Assembly: GCF_002843355.2 (NCBI RefSeq)
Contig: NZ_PJAI02000022.1
Location: 1-58,887 of the forward strand
DNA from: Colwellia echini
GTDB lineage: Bacteria; Pseudomonadota; Gammaproteobacteria; Enterobacterales; Alteromonadaceae
Length of the DNA stretch: 58,887 nucleotides
Direction: 5' to 3'
The translations under genes and the position numbers were made by a program. Of this stretch, positions 18,807 to 27,754 are shown piece after piece. The notes below the pieces were generated by a model. It was not told the origin of the DNA. It was given only the letters and a program-made list of their open reading frames with translations, and ran no database searches. Position 1 is the stretch's first letter, and every line of letters starts with the position of its first letter.

Positions 18807-19712
18807 TTGGATCAACTGCGGGCAATAAAGTATTTTACTAAAGTCGTTGAGACTGGCAGTTTTACCAAAGCGGCAAGTACTTTTAATGTACCACCATCGT
18901 CGTTATCAAGACGCGTTGCCGATCTAGAAAAAAGCTTAGGAGCGACGTTATTAAAGCGTTCAACCCGAATCGTTAAATTAACCGAAGTGGGACAAATTTA
19001 TTATAACGATATAAAGCAAATATTAAATCAACTCGAGCAAAGTAATGAGACTGTACGTAGTTATCAAACAACGCCTATGGGTCGTTTACGAATCAGTTCA
19101 ATGGTCGGTTTTGGTAATATGATATTACTTCCTTTGTTAGATGAGTTCAGCGAGTTATACCCTGAAATCATATTAGATGTCAGTTTAAGTGATGAGTTAT
19201 CAGCACTCGGCCGTGATGATGTTGATATTGCTATTCGCGGTGGTTACGCGCCTAATGAGCGCGTGCTAGCCATAAGGCTGATGGACAATGGGTTTATTCC
19301 TGTCGCTTCACCGAGTTATCTTGATAAATTTGGCATGCCGAAAAATGTAATGGAGTTAAAGGAGCATAACGGCCTTTATTTTAAAGCTCCATCTGGCCCT
19401 ATGCCTTGGTTATGTAATATAGATGGCCAATGGCATGATGTATCAGGCCCTGCGGTAACTATTTCAAATAGCGGCTCATGGCTGATGAAAAAAGCTTGTG
19501 ACGGAGAAGGTATTTTAATGTCAACAAAATGGGCGCTTGGTTCATATCTTGAATCCGGACAATTACAAGAACTTAAATTTGAAGATAAGTTAGCTATTTC
19601 ACAACATGCCGATATGGCCGTTTACTTGTTGTATCAAAAACAACGTTACTTAGTACCAAAAGTAAAAGCAGCGGTAGATTTTCTTGTTGAACGAATAAAA
19701 GTAAATGAGTAA
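18807..19712 (+). CDS. LysR family transcriptional regulator
   Basis: 301-residue LTTR, starting at TTG (18807) behind a strong AAGGAGA ribosome site. The N-terminal winged helix-turn-helix MDQLRAIKYFTKVVETGSF is followed by SLSRRVADLEKSLGATLL. The effector domain is of the short CrgA/DsdC-like type. It is divergent from the GST and MDR genes and is the obvious candidate to control them. Its region upstream has been invaded by a family B element, so its own expression or the spacing of shared operators may have changed. Confidence 0.92.
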   Translation: MDQLRAIKYFTKVVETGSFTKAASTFNVPPSSLSRRVADLEKSLGATLLKRSTRIVKLTEVGQIYYNDIKQILNQLEQSNETVRSYQTTPMGRLRISSMVGFGNMILLPLLDEFSELYPEIILDVSLSDELSALGRDDVDIAIRGGYAPNERVLAIRLMDNGFIPVASPSYLDKFGMPKNVMELKEHNGLYFKAPSGPMPWLCNIDGQWHDVSGPAVTISNSGSWLMKKACDGEGILMSTKWALGSYLESGQLQELKFEDKLAISQHADMAVYLLYQKQRYLVPKVKAAVDFLVERIKVNE

Positions 19713-19828
19713 AGATACGTCTTATAAAACTTCACGATATAGAGATGAACTGTGGTTTAGTTATTTGAGTATTTGATATTCAAGCATATTCGAATTTAAT
19801 ATCGACTTATTACCGACATAGGTATGTG

Positions 19829-19854
19829 ACAGAGCTATATAACAGAGCTATTCA
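19829..19854. repeat. 13-bp near-tandem repeat over the DUF4870-like stop
   Basis: ACAGAGCTAT starts at 19829 and again at 19842, giving a 13-base period. The minus-strand stop codon at 19848-19850 lies inside the second copy. Confidence 0.7.
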
Positions 19855-20207
19855 ATAAAATCTAAATGTTTTTGATAGAAGTCCCCTACCAACGGTACTT
19901 TGTGTTCTTGACCTTGAATTGCATAATAAAGACCCGTTACCCAAGCAATAATAATAGCAATATTTAAAAGCCAACCAATAAGTGGAATTAACGATAAAAT
20001 TGCACCAGTTATGATCAAACCAATGGATTGACGTAAATGAAACCTTGCTAAGTCTGACTTATACTTGTCATTTGCCAACATTGCTATAATCCAGCCCACG
20101 AGGGTGAAATAACTAGTCACGGCGACTAAGACCGCAATTTTTGAAGGTTCAACTAACGTTAATTCTTTGTCAAAAACATTTTCATAATCTTGTGGGATAT
20201 GTGGCAT
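19848..20207 (-). CDS. DUF4870-like small membrane protein
   Basis: Unknown function, 119 residues. Three hydrophobic segments (residues about 24-44, 63-82 and 82-100) resemble the Tic20-like DUF4870 family; the segment DLARFHLRQSIGLIITGAIL matches the family's conserved FHxxQ-type middle motif. N-terminal residues are soluble and acidic. Start ATG at 20207 with TTAACTATGGAGTC-like sequence upstream giving a GGAG ribosome site. Monocistronic by position. Confidence 0.8.
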   Translation of the reverse strand: MPHIPQDYENVFDKELTLVEPSKIAVLVAVTSYFTLVGWIIAMLANDKYKSDLARFHLRQSIGLIITGAILSLIPLIGWLLNIAIIIAWVTGLYYAIQGQEHKVPLVGDFYQKHLDFIE

Positions 20208-20419
20208 AACACGACTCCATAGTTAAAGTTAAAAGAATAATTTATTCCTAAAGTAGGTAAGTTTTATTCTAAAGACACTTTTAAAAATTGTGAAAAAAGC
20301 AGACTATTAAACAAGTGTTTTTTATCCTGAGATGCACCTTACTCGGTAAATGTTGCAAAATTATGAATAACGTTATTTAAAGTTTTGTTATCGATAAAGC
20401 TTTAATAGCTAATTTTAGA

Positions 20420-21787
20420 TTAATATAACGCGTTTTTTCCACCACCAGATTTAGTCAACCACTGCTCGCGTCTCGCAAAAAGTGCGGGAGCTGCATTATT
20501 TACCCTAGCGATAAGTTGTTGAATATCATGATTTATCAACTTACCCCCTTCGACTAATATTTTACCTGCCACCATAGTCATATCGACATCTTGTCCTTGT
20601 ACGGCATGTACTATATTATGATGAAGATTCATTAAAGGTCCGTTATCAATAAGCGGCGTCATTCTAGGCGTATCACTTCGAATTGCGATCATGTCTGCTG
20701 ATTTACCCACTTCCAGTGACCCTATGATTTTATCAAGCCCTAGCGCTTTAGCTCCGCCTATTGTTGCCATGCGACATACGTCCCATGCATCAAGAACCGA
20801 TGCATCTAAATTTGCAAATTTAGCTAATAATGAAGAAACTTTCATCTCTTCAAACATATCTAAATTATTATTTTCTTTTTCGCCATCTGTCCCTAAACCT
20901 ACCGACACACCAGCTTTTAACATAGCCATAATGGGCGCTGCACCTGAGGCCAATTTCATGTTACTAATAGGGTTATGCGCAACACCAACATTGTGCTCCA
21001 CCAATAAGGATATTTCATGGTCGTCTGTCCAAACACAATGGGCTAACAATGTTTTTGGCGCGTTAAGTAAGCCAAAATTATGTAATGCTTGAATTGGCCT
21101 AACATTATAGCGTTCTATCGTTTGCTCGACATCAAAGCGGCTTTCATTACTGTGGGTATGAAAACCGACCTGATAATCTCGACACATATCTCCTATGCGA
21201 TTTAATGCTTTAGGCACAGCGTAAAATAAATGCTCAAGCCCTACCCACACCTGAATACGCCCTTCTTCTTTTTGGTGCCACTTGTTAATTAAGGCTTCAT
21301 TACTCTCTAATGTTTCAAAGTAGTTATGCTCAGGGTGCTCGGCAACATAAGGGACTAAGCAAGCTCGAATACCCAACTCTTTAGCCGCTTCAGCACTGCC
21401 GTCCATATATCTCCACATATCAACGATACAAGTAGTCCCCGACTTTAATGCTTCTGCGTAACATAGCCAAGATGATAAGCTTGCCTCTTTTGGGGTTAGC
21501 ACACGATGCATCGGATCAATATATTGTTGCAACCAATCCCATACAGGTAATCCTTCAGCAGTGCCACGTAACATGCCTGAATGACAATGGGTATTAATTA
21601 AACCGGGCATTAAAATACGTTTAGACATCTTTTTTACAGCTGTACTGTGATGTTTAGCTAAAATATCATTCGCTTTTCCTATGTCGGTAATTTTACCGTT
21701 ACAGACAACGACCGCCCCATTTTTGATTAGAGTATTGTCATTATCCATTGTCATAATATAATCAGCTTGATAAATTATTGATGTCAT
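20420..21787 (-). CDS. Amidohydrolase of the Atz/Trz (cytosine/guanine-deaminase-like) type
   Basis: Predicted metal-dependent aminohydrolase of COG0402, 455 residues, cytosolic. Metal ligands are visible: NTHCH near residue 67, GFHTHSNES near 210, LLAHC near 250 and GTDG near 303. These define a mononuclear-metal deaminase fold. The start lies two bases after the NCS2 permease stop, so both are translated from one mRNA. Family members deaminate guanine, 8-oxoguanine, isoguanine, S-adenosylhomocysteine or triazines; which applies here cannot be told from sequence. Given its neighbours, a purine-type base or related heterocycle imported by the permease is most likely. Confidence 0.85.
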   Translation of the reverse strand: MTSIIYQADYIMTMDNDNTLIKNGAVVVCNGKITDIGKANDILAKHHSTAVKKMSKRILMPGLINTHCHSGMLRGTAEGLPVWDWLQQYIDPMHRVLTPKEASLSSWLCYAEALKSGTTCIVDMWRYMDGSAEAAKELGIRACLVPYVAEHPEHNYFETLESNEALINKWHQKEEGRIQVWVGLEHLFYAVPKALNRIGDMCRDYQVGFHTHSNESRFDVEQTIERYNVRPIQALHNFGLLNAPKTLLAHCVWTDDHEISLLVEHNVGVAHNPISNMKLASGAAPIMAMLKAGVSVGLGTDGEKENNNLDMFEEMKVSSLLAKFANLDASVLDAWDVCRMATIGGAKALGLDKIIGSLEVGKSADMIAIRSDTPRMTPLIDNGPLMNLHHNIVHAVQGQDVDMTMVAGKILVEGGKLINHDIQQLIARVNNAAPALFARREQWLTKSGGGKNALY

Positions 21788-21789
21788 TA

Positions 21790-23151
21790 TTAATGCGCCT
21801 TATTCGATGTTTGATTTAAAAAAGCATTTAACAATATTGCAGTACAGACACTTAGAATAATGCCACTGTCAGTAAAAATATGGCTCCACTGAGGTAAATA
21901 TTGAAAATATGTCGGTGCAATCATAGGGATTAAGCCCATACCAACACTGACCGATACCACTAATAAGTTCGAACGAGATTTAGCAAAGTCTACTTCACTT
22001 AAGATACGTACGCCCATAACAGCTACGGTACCGAACATAACCATAGCGGCAGCACCTAACGCGTAAGACGGAATAGAGGCAATAATAAATGCCATTTTTG
22101 GAACGCACCCAAGTATTAGCAAAATGATTGCCGCCGCAGCCGTGACGTAACGACTTTTAACGTTGCTAATGGTCACCAAACCTATATTTTGAGAAAAAGA
22201 AGTGTAAGGAAAAGCATTAAAAATACCGCCAATAAATGTGCCTAAGCCATCCGAGCGTAGTCCCCGCACTAATTGCTTTTGATCGACTTCTTTGTCGACT
22301 AATTTTCCTAAAGCTAAAAACATGCCTGTTGATTCCACCATGGTGACCAACATAACTAAACTCATTGAACAAATGGCTAGCAAATCAAAGGTAGGCATGC
22401 CTAAACTGAGCGGTTTAATCACTTCAAACCATGGCGTTTCACCTAGTCCGTTAAATGAAACATCACCTAATAACCAGGCAGCAAAAAAACCCGCAAACAT
22501 CGCTAACAAGACAGCAATATTGCTGACAAAACCTTTGGCAAAATGATTAATAAGCAAGATTATCGCCAGCTGTACCAAACTTATTAATAAATAAATAGGC
22601 TTACCAAAGTCAGGATTAATAGAGCCATCGGCCAATGTAGGGCTACCGCCGGCAGACCATTCAATCGCTACTTTCATTAAGCTTATCCCGATAACGAGCA
22701 ACACAGAGCCAGTAACCACAGGCGGAAAGAAACGCAGCAAACGTCCCATGATAGGCGCAAATAACATGCCTAATATGCCTGAAGCAATAATTGCCCCATA
22801 AATCGCAGGCAAACCAAGCTCAGGGTTAACCCCTATTGCGATCATTGGCGCTACCGAAGTAAACGTAACACCCATCATTATCGGCAGTTTTATACCAAAA
22901 TATTTATTTCCAAAACATTGCACTAAGGTTGCTAAGCCTGCGGCAAATAAATCGGCATTAATAATTAAAGAGAGTGTTTCTTTGGGCAGCTGTAGCGCAG
23001 CACCTAAAATTAAAGGCACGATAATACAGGCTGAATACATGACCAAAACATGTTGTAAACCTAGTACTACTGTGGGAGCTAATGGTAAACGTTGATCTAC
23101 AGGGTGTATTTTTTCATTACTAACAGTAATCGTTTTATTGGCTATAGTCAT
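21790..23151 (-). CDS. NCS2 family nucleobase permease
   Basis: Inner-membrane nucleobase:cation symporter, 453 residues with about 12-14 hydrophobic segments. The NCS2 signature is seen in FNAFPYTSFSQNIGLVTISN (near residue 315). N-terminal LAPTVVLGLQHVLVMYSACI and PLILGAALQLP are typical of the xanthine/uracil permease family (COG2233). Sits between the nucleoside hydrolase (127 bases upstream) and the amidohydrolase (2 bases downstream). Substrate is likely a free base released by the hydrolase outside the membrane. Confidence 0.93.
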   Translation of the reverse strand: MTIANKTITVSNEKIHPVDQRLPLAPTVVLGLQHVLVMYSACIIVPLILGAALQLPKETLSLIINADLFAAGLATLVQCFGNKYFGIKLPIMMGVTFTSVAPMIAIGVNPELGLPAIYGAIIASGILGMLFAPIMGRLLRFFPPVVTGSVLLVIGISLMKVAIEWSAGGSPTLADGSINPDFGKPIYLLISLVQLAIILLINHFAKGFVSNIAVLLAMFAGFFAAWLLGDVSFNGLGETPWFEVIKPLSLGMPTFDLLAICSMSLVMLVTMVESTGMFLALGKLVDKEVDQKQLVRGLRSDGLGTFIGGIFNAFPYTSFSQNIGLVTISNVKSRYVTAAAAIILLILGCVPKMAFIIASIPSYALGAAAMVMFGTVAVMGVRILSEVDFAKSRSNLLVVSVSVGMGLIPMIAPTYFQYLPQWSHIFTDSGIILSVCTAILLNAFLNQTSNKAH

Positions 23152-23278
23152 AATTTCGATTTCACTTAAAGCAGTACTATAAATACGTATAAGGAAAAGG
23201 CTAGGCGCGGCTGTTTCCCAATAAGTAGCCGCTGTTACCTTTGATTTAAAAAAACGCTGACATCAAAAATTGAAAGGA

Positions 23279-24319
23279 CTATTTAATAAAGTTAACTTCA
23301 CTAAAGCGTGTTAATAACAGCTTTTTGGCTTTATCACTGTCAACTTGGTTAGCATATGTATTGACTTTGACATGTTGCCACTGTGGTAAACGTTCTCTTT
23401 GTGGTGAAAAGGCAGCGATTGTCTGGCCTATTGCCATCCCCTGTGTCACTACGCGAATTGCTGCATTTTTAGTACTAAACAACTCTGGTTGTTCTAAATA
23501 AATGAAGGGGGAAGGATCGTGTATATAAAAACCGTTTAAACCTTGCTCGTAATGAAAGTCTAAATAAAACTGAGTGAACTCTTTAATAAAACCGCCAGCA
23601 AGCGGGTTACTTATAGCCACTTGTGCTAAATCCTTCTCAACGACCATAATTTTCGTCGTAACATCTAAAGGAATAGTCACAACATCCCAGTCTGCTTGAA
23701 AGACGATATCTGCGGCGTGAGGGTCGCCGATAATATTAGCTTCAGCCACTGGGGTTACATTACCAGGGACTTCAAAAGCACCGCCCATGATAACAACACG
23801 TTTAATTCTACTAGCTAGTGTTGGATCAAGACGAAGCGCCAAGGCAATATTAGTCAGACGTCCAATAGGCACTAAGGTTAATTCATTGGGATATAACTTA
23901 CTCTGCTCTATAATAAACTGAGCTGCCGACAGAGTACTTTGTGGCTTTTTATGTACTGTAGGTACAATGACATTTCCTAAACCATTATCGCCATGGACAA
24001 AATCTGTTGGTGGTTCAGGGGCTATAATCAAGGGTACACTTGCGCCTTGCACAACAGGAATATCAAGACCTAAGCGCTCAATGATATAACATGCATTTCT
24101 AGTGCTGTTTTCAATAGAAGCATTACCAAAAGTGGTTGTTAATCCTATTAGTTCAAATACAGGTGAGGCTGAGGCATATAAAATTGCCATGGTGTCATCA
24201 ATGCCTACATCAGCATCAATAATTATTTTTTCTTTTGCTTGAATAAAGTGACTCTGCAAACCGATGATAAACATCAAAGCGCACAAAAAGTATTTATAAA
24301 TTTGATACATACGAAGCAT
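23279..24319 (-). CDS. Exported nucleoside hydrolase (inosine-uridine preferring type)
   Basis: Cleaves the N-glycosidic bond of ribonucleosides to base and ribose. The 346-residue protein carries the family N-terminal motif DADVGIDDTMAI near residue 35 (the DxDxGxDD Ca-binding set) and NDGLGN-like HGDNGLGN. A stretch of hydrophobic residues at 9-28 ends in QAK, a likely signal peptide, so the enzyme should act in the periplasm, unlike cytosolic RihA/B/C. A second Met at residue 4 could be the start. First gene of the three-gene module; the LysR gene at 24484 is divergent. Confidence 0.9.
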   Translation of the reverse strand: MLRMYQIYKYFLCALMFIIGLQSHFIQAKEKIIIDADVGIDDTMAILYASASPVFELIGLTTTFGNASIENSTRNACYIIERLGLDIPVVQGASVPLIIAPEPPTDFVHGDNGLGNVIVPTVHKKPQSTLSAAQFIIEQSKLYPNELTLVPIGRLTNIALALRLDPTLASRIKRVVIMGGAFEVPGNVTPVAEANIIGDPHAADIVFQADWDVVTIPLDVTTKIMVVEKDLAQVAISNPLAGGFIKEFTQFYLDFHYEQGLNGFYIHDPSPFIYLEQPELFSTKNAAIRVVTQGMAIGQTIAAFSPQRERLPQWQHVKVNTYANQVDSDKAKKLLLTRFSEVNFIK

Positions 24320-24453
24320 ATTTAGAGTCTCTACCTATATTATATTTGATAGTAACCTTCTTGATCAAAAGACTAAGCTACTGCAATACAGCTATATATT
24401 GCTATATAACTCTAAAGTAAGTTTACTCTTTAACTATTGTGCTGCAAAATAGG

Positions 24454-24476
24454 ACCTATTAATTTTTTTAATAGGT
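24454..24476 (+). promoter_or_regulatory. Hairpin or operator overlapping the lysR ribosome site
   Basis: ACCTATTAA (24454-24462) and TTAATAGGT (24468-24476) are perfect inverted repeats with a five-T loop. The right arm includes the AGGT of the presumed ribosome site before GTG at 24484. As RNA it would hide the site; as DNA it could be the LysR autoregulatory operator. Confidence 0.45.
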
Positions 24477-24483
24477 GTAACAT

Positions 24484-25371
24484 GTGCGTTTATCATTAGA
24501 ACAATTGACCGCTTTTTGTGCAGTTGCAAACGAAAAGTCGTTTTCTGCAGCTGCGAGAAAGCTAGGAAAGTCACAATCAGCTATAAGCATTGCTGTTGCT
24601 AATTTAGAAATTGATTTGGCTGTTAATTTATTTGACCGAAGTGGTCGTTATCCAACCATAACTAACCATGGTAGGTCTTTATTGCGAGATGCCGAAGCTA
24701 TTTTACGACAATGCTCATCGATGGAGAGTCGCGCAAATAGCCTAGAATCAGAGCTTGAAAGTCAATTGACTATAGCCATTGGTGATACTATACCTTTTCA
24801 ATTATTAAACTCGTTATTATCGCAGTTTAGTGAAAAATTTCCTTTTGTTGATTTAAATATATTGCATTACTCATCTTCTTATATTCAACAACTTATTGAG
24901 CAAGAAAAAGCTTCCTTAGCGGTTATGTGTACTGGCGAGCACTATCCTCAAGATATTCATTTTAAGCGGTTAGGTAATATCGCTTTTGCAAATGTGGTTC
25001 ATAAAGATCATGCCTTAGCCAAATTAGCGCATGTCAACTTTGATGACTTAAACCAATACCGACAATTAATTTATTCGCCATTACAAGATAAATTACCCAC
25101 AAGTGAATACCTCAATGGTACCAATCAATGGCACATGGAAAGTTATTTTGCTTTGATGAACACCTTGTGTACTGGGCTTGGTTGGGCAACAATACCTAAA
25201 GAATTAATATCTGAATTACATCTTAAAGACCAAATAATCGAATTACAGTTAACATCATATCCTCATACTGAATTAATGGTAGGTGTAGACTTATTATGGT
25301 CGTCAAGCGTACGTTTAGGACAAGCCGGCAGTTGGTTAAGAGATGCCCTTAGTGTAACGGTCATAAAGTAA
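24484..25371 (+). CDS. LysR family transcriptional regulator (nucleoside module)
   Basis: 295-residue LTTR starting at GTG 24484. N-terminal helix-turn-helix RLSLEQLTAFCAVANEKSF, then KSQSAISIAVANLEIDL. The effector domain contains GDTIPFQLLNSLL and a distal cluster matching the LTTR fold. It is divergent from the nucleoside hydrolase across 164 bases and probably controls the hydrolase-permease-amidohydrolase genes. The ligand would then be a nucleoside or base. An ATG two bases upstream is in another frame and stops after five codons. Confidence 0.9.
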   Translation: MRLSLEQLTAFCAVANEKSFSAAARKLGKSQSAISIAVANLEIDLAVNLFDRSGRYPTITNHGRSLLRDAEAILRQCSSMESRANSLESELESQLTIAIGDTIPFQLLNSLLSQFSEKFPFVDLNILHYSSSYIQQLIEQEKASLAVMCTGEHYPQDIHFKRLGNIAFANVVHKDHALAKLAHVNFDDLNQYRQLIYSPLQDKLPTSEYLNGTNQWHMESYFALMNTLCTGLGWATIPKELISELHLKDQIIELQLTSYPHTELMVGVDLLWSSSVRLGQAGSWLRDALSVTVIK

Positions 25372-25438
25372 TAACGAAGAGCTAGCCGAGGTGAAATAAG
25401 CGATTGGTGATCAAAACTAACATTTATACCTTTTTATT

Positions 25439-27754
25439 TTAATTTAATTTCTTTAGTATCGAAATGAATTCTTTGCTTTGCCGTGTCAATAAGGCTATCA
25501 TTTTTTGCTTTTCTTCTAAAGGTAAAGGTTGATAACATAAGGCATTATAACTTACCGTTAACCGCGTAAAACTAAGAGCTAATTCTGGGTATTGCTCTCG
25601 TATAAATTTTGCAAAATCATTCGTTGTCATCGAAACAGGTTTTTCTATGCCCTGCTTGGCTAATTGTCTCAGAGTTTTGCTGTATAATATTTGCCAAGGG
25701 GTTAAAGGTTCAGGTATGCGTTTTGCTCTATTAATAAAGTGTAATAATAAAAGCAGTATGAGCATACTCACCGTTAATGACACAGCAATAATTAAGGCTA
25801 ACTTCCAGGAAGCCATTTTACCAAACCAACGTTTAAATAAATCTATTTGCCGCTCTGAGGTAAAGCCAATTACCCAACGGGTCCATTGGTAATCAAGGGC
25901 ATCAAATTGTAAACGTAAACTATTCATCCATTTAATATTTTTAACTTGATATAAACTAAAAAAGTCATTATTCAAATTGGATTGTTGTTGCAGTAAGTCA
26001 TTGGACCAACCTGAATTAACTCGCTGTGGATCAACTGCGCTGGTGGGATCTACTCTTATCCAGCCTTTGTTTTCTATCCAAATTTCCGACCAAGCATGTG
26101 CGTCGTATTGGTAAATACTTAAATGCCCTTTTGTTTTTCCTTGTTGTGTTTGTTCTGTATTACTCTCATTAGTATTACTACCGTTATATTCACCTCCTAA
26201 ATACCCTGTCACCATTCGAGCAGGTATACCTGAGGCTCGCATAATAAAAGTAAATGTGCTGGCATAATGCACACAAAATCCGGCTTGCGTGTCAAAATAG
26301 AATTGATCTAAGCTATTATTACTCAGTGGTGGTGGTTGCAAGGTATACGAGAATTCTTGTTGGTTAATTTGATCCAATACCGCTTGAGCGCGATCTTCAG
26401 GCTCAGGGTAATCTTGCTTTAATGTCAGTGATAATTGCTCCAGTTTTGGATTACTACCTTGAGGGTATTTTAAGTTTATATTACGGCTATTATTTGATAA
26501 CACTAACGATAATGGCGCGGATAAATAACTAGTTAATTGATACGATTGTGCTTGAGATATTATTTTTTCACTTGAGAAAGTGTAATCTTCGTTAGCTTTA
26601 ATCCCTGCATTAATCTTAGTGTTTACAGCGTTATTAATACTGCTAATTACACCTTCTTCATCCGTTGCTAATACCGCTGGCGCCAAGACAAATAAATATT
26701 TTTGAAAACTAGGCTCTACGGTTATTTGATAATTCAACGGGGCAACACCAGAAGCAACAATAGCATGTCGAAAGTCTTGCTCTAACGATGTATTCGATTG
26801 ATATTCGAGTTTAGTTGCTAAGTTATCTTTGGATCTAATTCTTGAATCTTGTTTATTTCGAGTCCACTGCCTACCATCATAATTTTCTAACACCATAGCT
26901 CGCCAATATAGCTGAGAATAGTTTGGAATAGATTGTTGATTAAAGTCAGCGCGAAATGCCAATTTTGTCGAGCGGGTTAAATTTGCAATATCGCCCGGTT
27001 TAACACTGTCAGACAAACCAGTTTGCGCCGATTTATTAGTCGGCATTTGCCAAAAAGGTGATAAACGAGGAAAAAATAAAAATAGCACCACGGCTAACAC
27101 CGCACTTTGCGCAAGTAAAATAACGATAACTTTAATATCAGTTAAGAACTTTTTCGCCGTTGAAAAAAACTGTAACAATACCGCTAAATTGATAACTAAT
27201 AATGCAAGAACTAACATTGAAAAAGCTAAGTTTTGTCTAAAAATTAACGACGACGCTAATACAAATATGCCTAAGATCGATAACTGATAAAAATCACTAC
27301 GAGCTTTTAATTCAAATGCCTTAATAGCATAAGAAAAACACAACAGATGCAACATACTAATCAGTAAACCAACTTGTTTTGCCGTTACTGCAATAGCAAT
27401 ACAACCAAGTATGGCAAATAACGCCAGCGAAATTGTAGAAAAGTTGACCCCAGAAAACAGTCGTTTAGCAACAACCTTCTTTTGCACCCGAGCGTTTTTT
27501 TCGCGTTTGTTATTTTTATTGACTAAAGCGTATTTTTTATTTAATAAAATAGCCTGCCAAACAAGCGATAAAACAATAACTGACAACATCCAAGTGCTTA
27601 ATTCCATCGCGATAACAGAAATATTTAAACATTGACACAGCAAGAGCAGCCAAGCCGTTTTTTTGTTTAACGTAAACCTATGCTTAGGCTGATTTTTTTC
27701 TTGTGGTAAAGATTTAGTTGTGGGGCTAAGGCGCGTTTTAGTTCTGAATATCAT
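25439..27754 (-). CDS. TgpA-like transglutaminase with N-terminal membrane domain
   Basis: Predicted inner-membrane protein with DUF3488-type transmembrane region and periplasmic transglutaminase core, 771 residues. Five to six hydrophobic segments fill residues about 35-210. The papain-like triad is visible: Cys near residue 494 in AGFCVHYA, His in YDAHAWSEIW and Asp in RVDPTSAV. One more transmembrane helix lies near 640-665, followed by a DUF4129-like cytoplasmic tail. Start ATG at 27754 overlaps the DUF58 stop in an ATGA; a further 9-codon extension to 27781 exists but is less likely. Homologue P. aeruginosa TgpA is essential; role here is inferred to be in envelope maintenance. Confidence 0.92.
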   Translation of the reverse strand: MIFRTKTRLSPTTKSLPQEKNQPKHRFTLNKKTAWLLLLCQCLNISVIAMELSTWMLSVIVLSLVWQAILLNKKYALVNKNNKREKNARVQKKVVAKRLFSGVNFSTISLALFAILGCIAIAVTAKQVGLLISMLHLLCFSYAIKAFELKARSDFYQLSILGIFVLASSLIFRQNLAFSMLVLALLVINLAVLLQFFSTAKKFLTDIKVIVILLAQSAVLAVVLFLFFPRLSPFWQMPTNKSAQTGLSDSVKPGDIANLTRSTKLAFRADFNQQSIPNYSQLYWRAMVLENYDGRQWTRNKQDSRIRSKDNLATKLEYQSNTSLEQDFRHAIVASGVAPLNYQITVEPSFQKYLFVLAPAVLATDEEGVISSINNAVNTKINAGIKANEDYTFSSEKIISQAQSYQLTSYLSAPLSLVLSNNSRNINLKYPQGSNPKLEQLSLTLKQDYPEPEDRAQAVLDQINQQEFSYTLQPPPLSNNSLDQFYFDTQAGFCVHYASTFTFIMRASGIPARMVTGYLGGEYNGSNTNESNTEQTQQGKTKGHLSIYQYDAHAWSEIWIENKGWIRVDPTSAVDPQRVNSGWSNDLLQQQSNLNNDFFSLYQVKNIKWMNSLRLQFDALDYQWTRWVIGFTSERQIDLFKRWFGKMASWKLALIIAVSLTVSMLILLLLLHFINRAKRIPEPLTPWQILYSKTLRQLAKQGIEKPVSMTTNDFAKFIREQYPELALSFTRLTVSYNALCYQPLPLEEKQKMIALLTRQSKEFISILKKLN

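Noticed and set aside
18571..18825. Minus-strand frame of 84 codons inside the family B element
   Set aside because: It overlaps the LysR start, lacks a ribosome site and is a by-product of the repeated element, so it was not called as a gene.
24482..24499. Five-codon mini frame (ATG two bases before the LysR GTG)
   Set aside because: Too short and out of frame; nothing supports a translated leader, though it shares the ribosome site.
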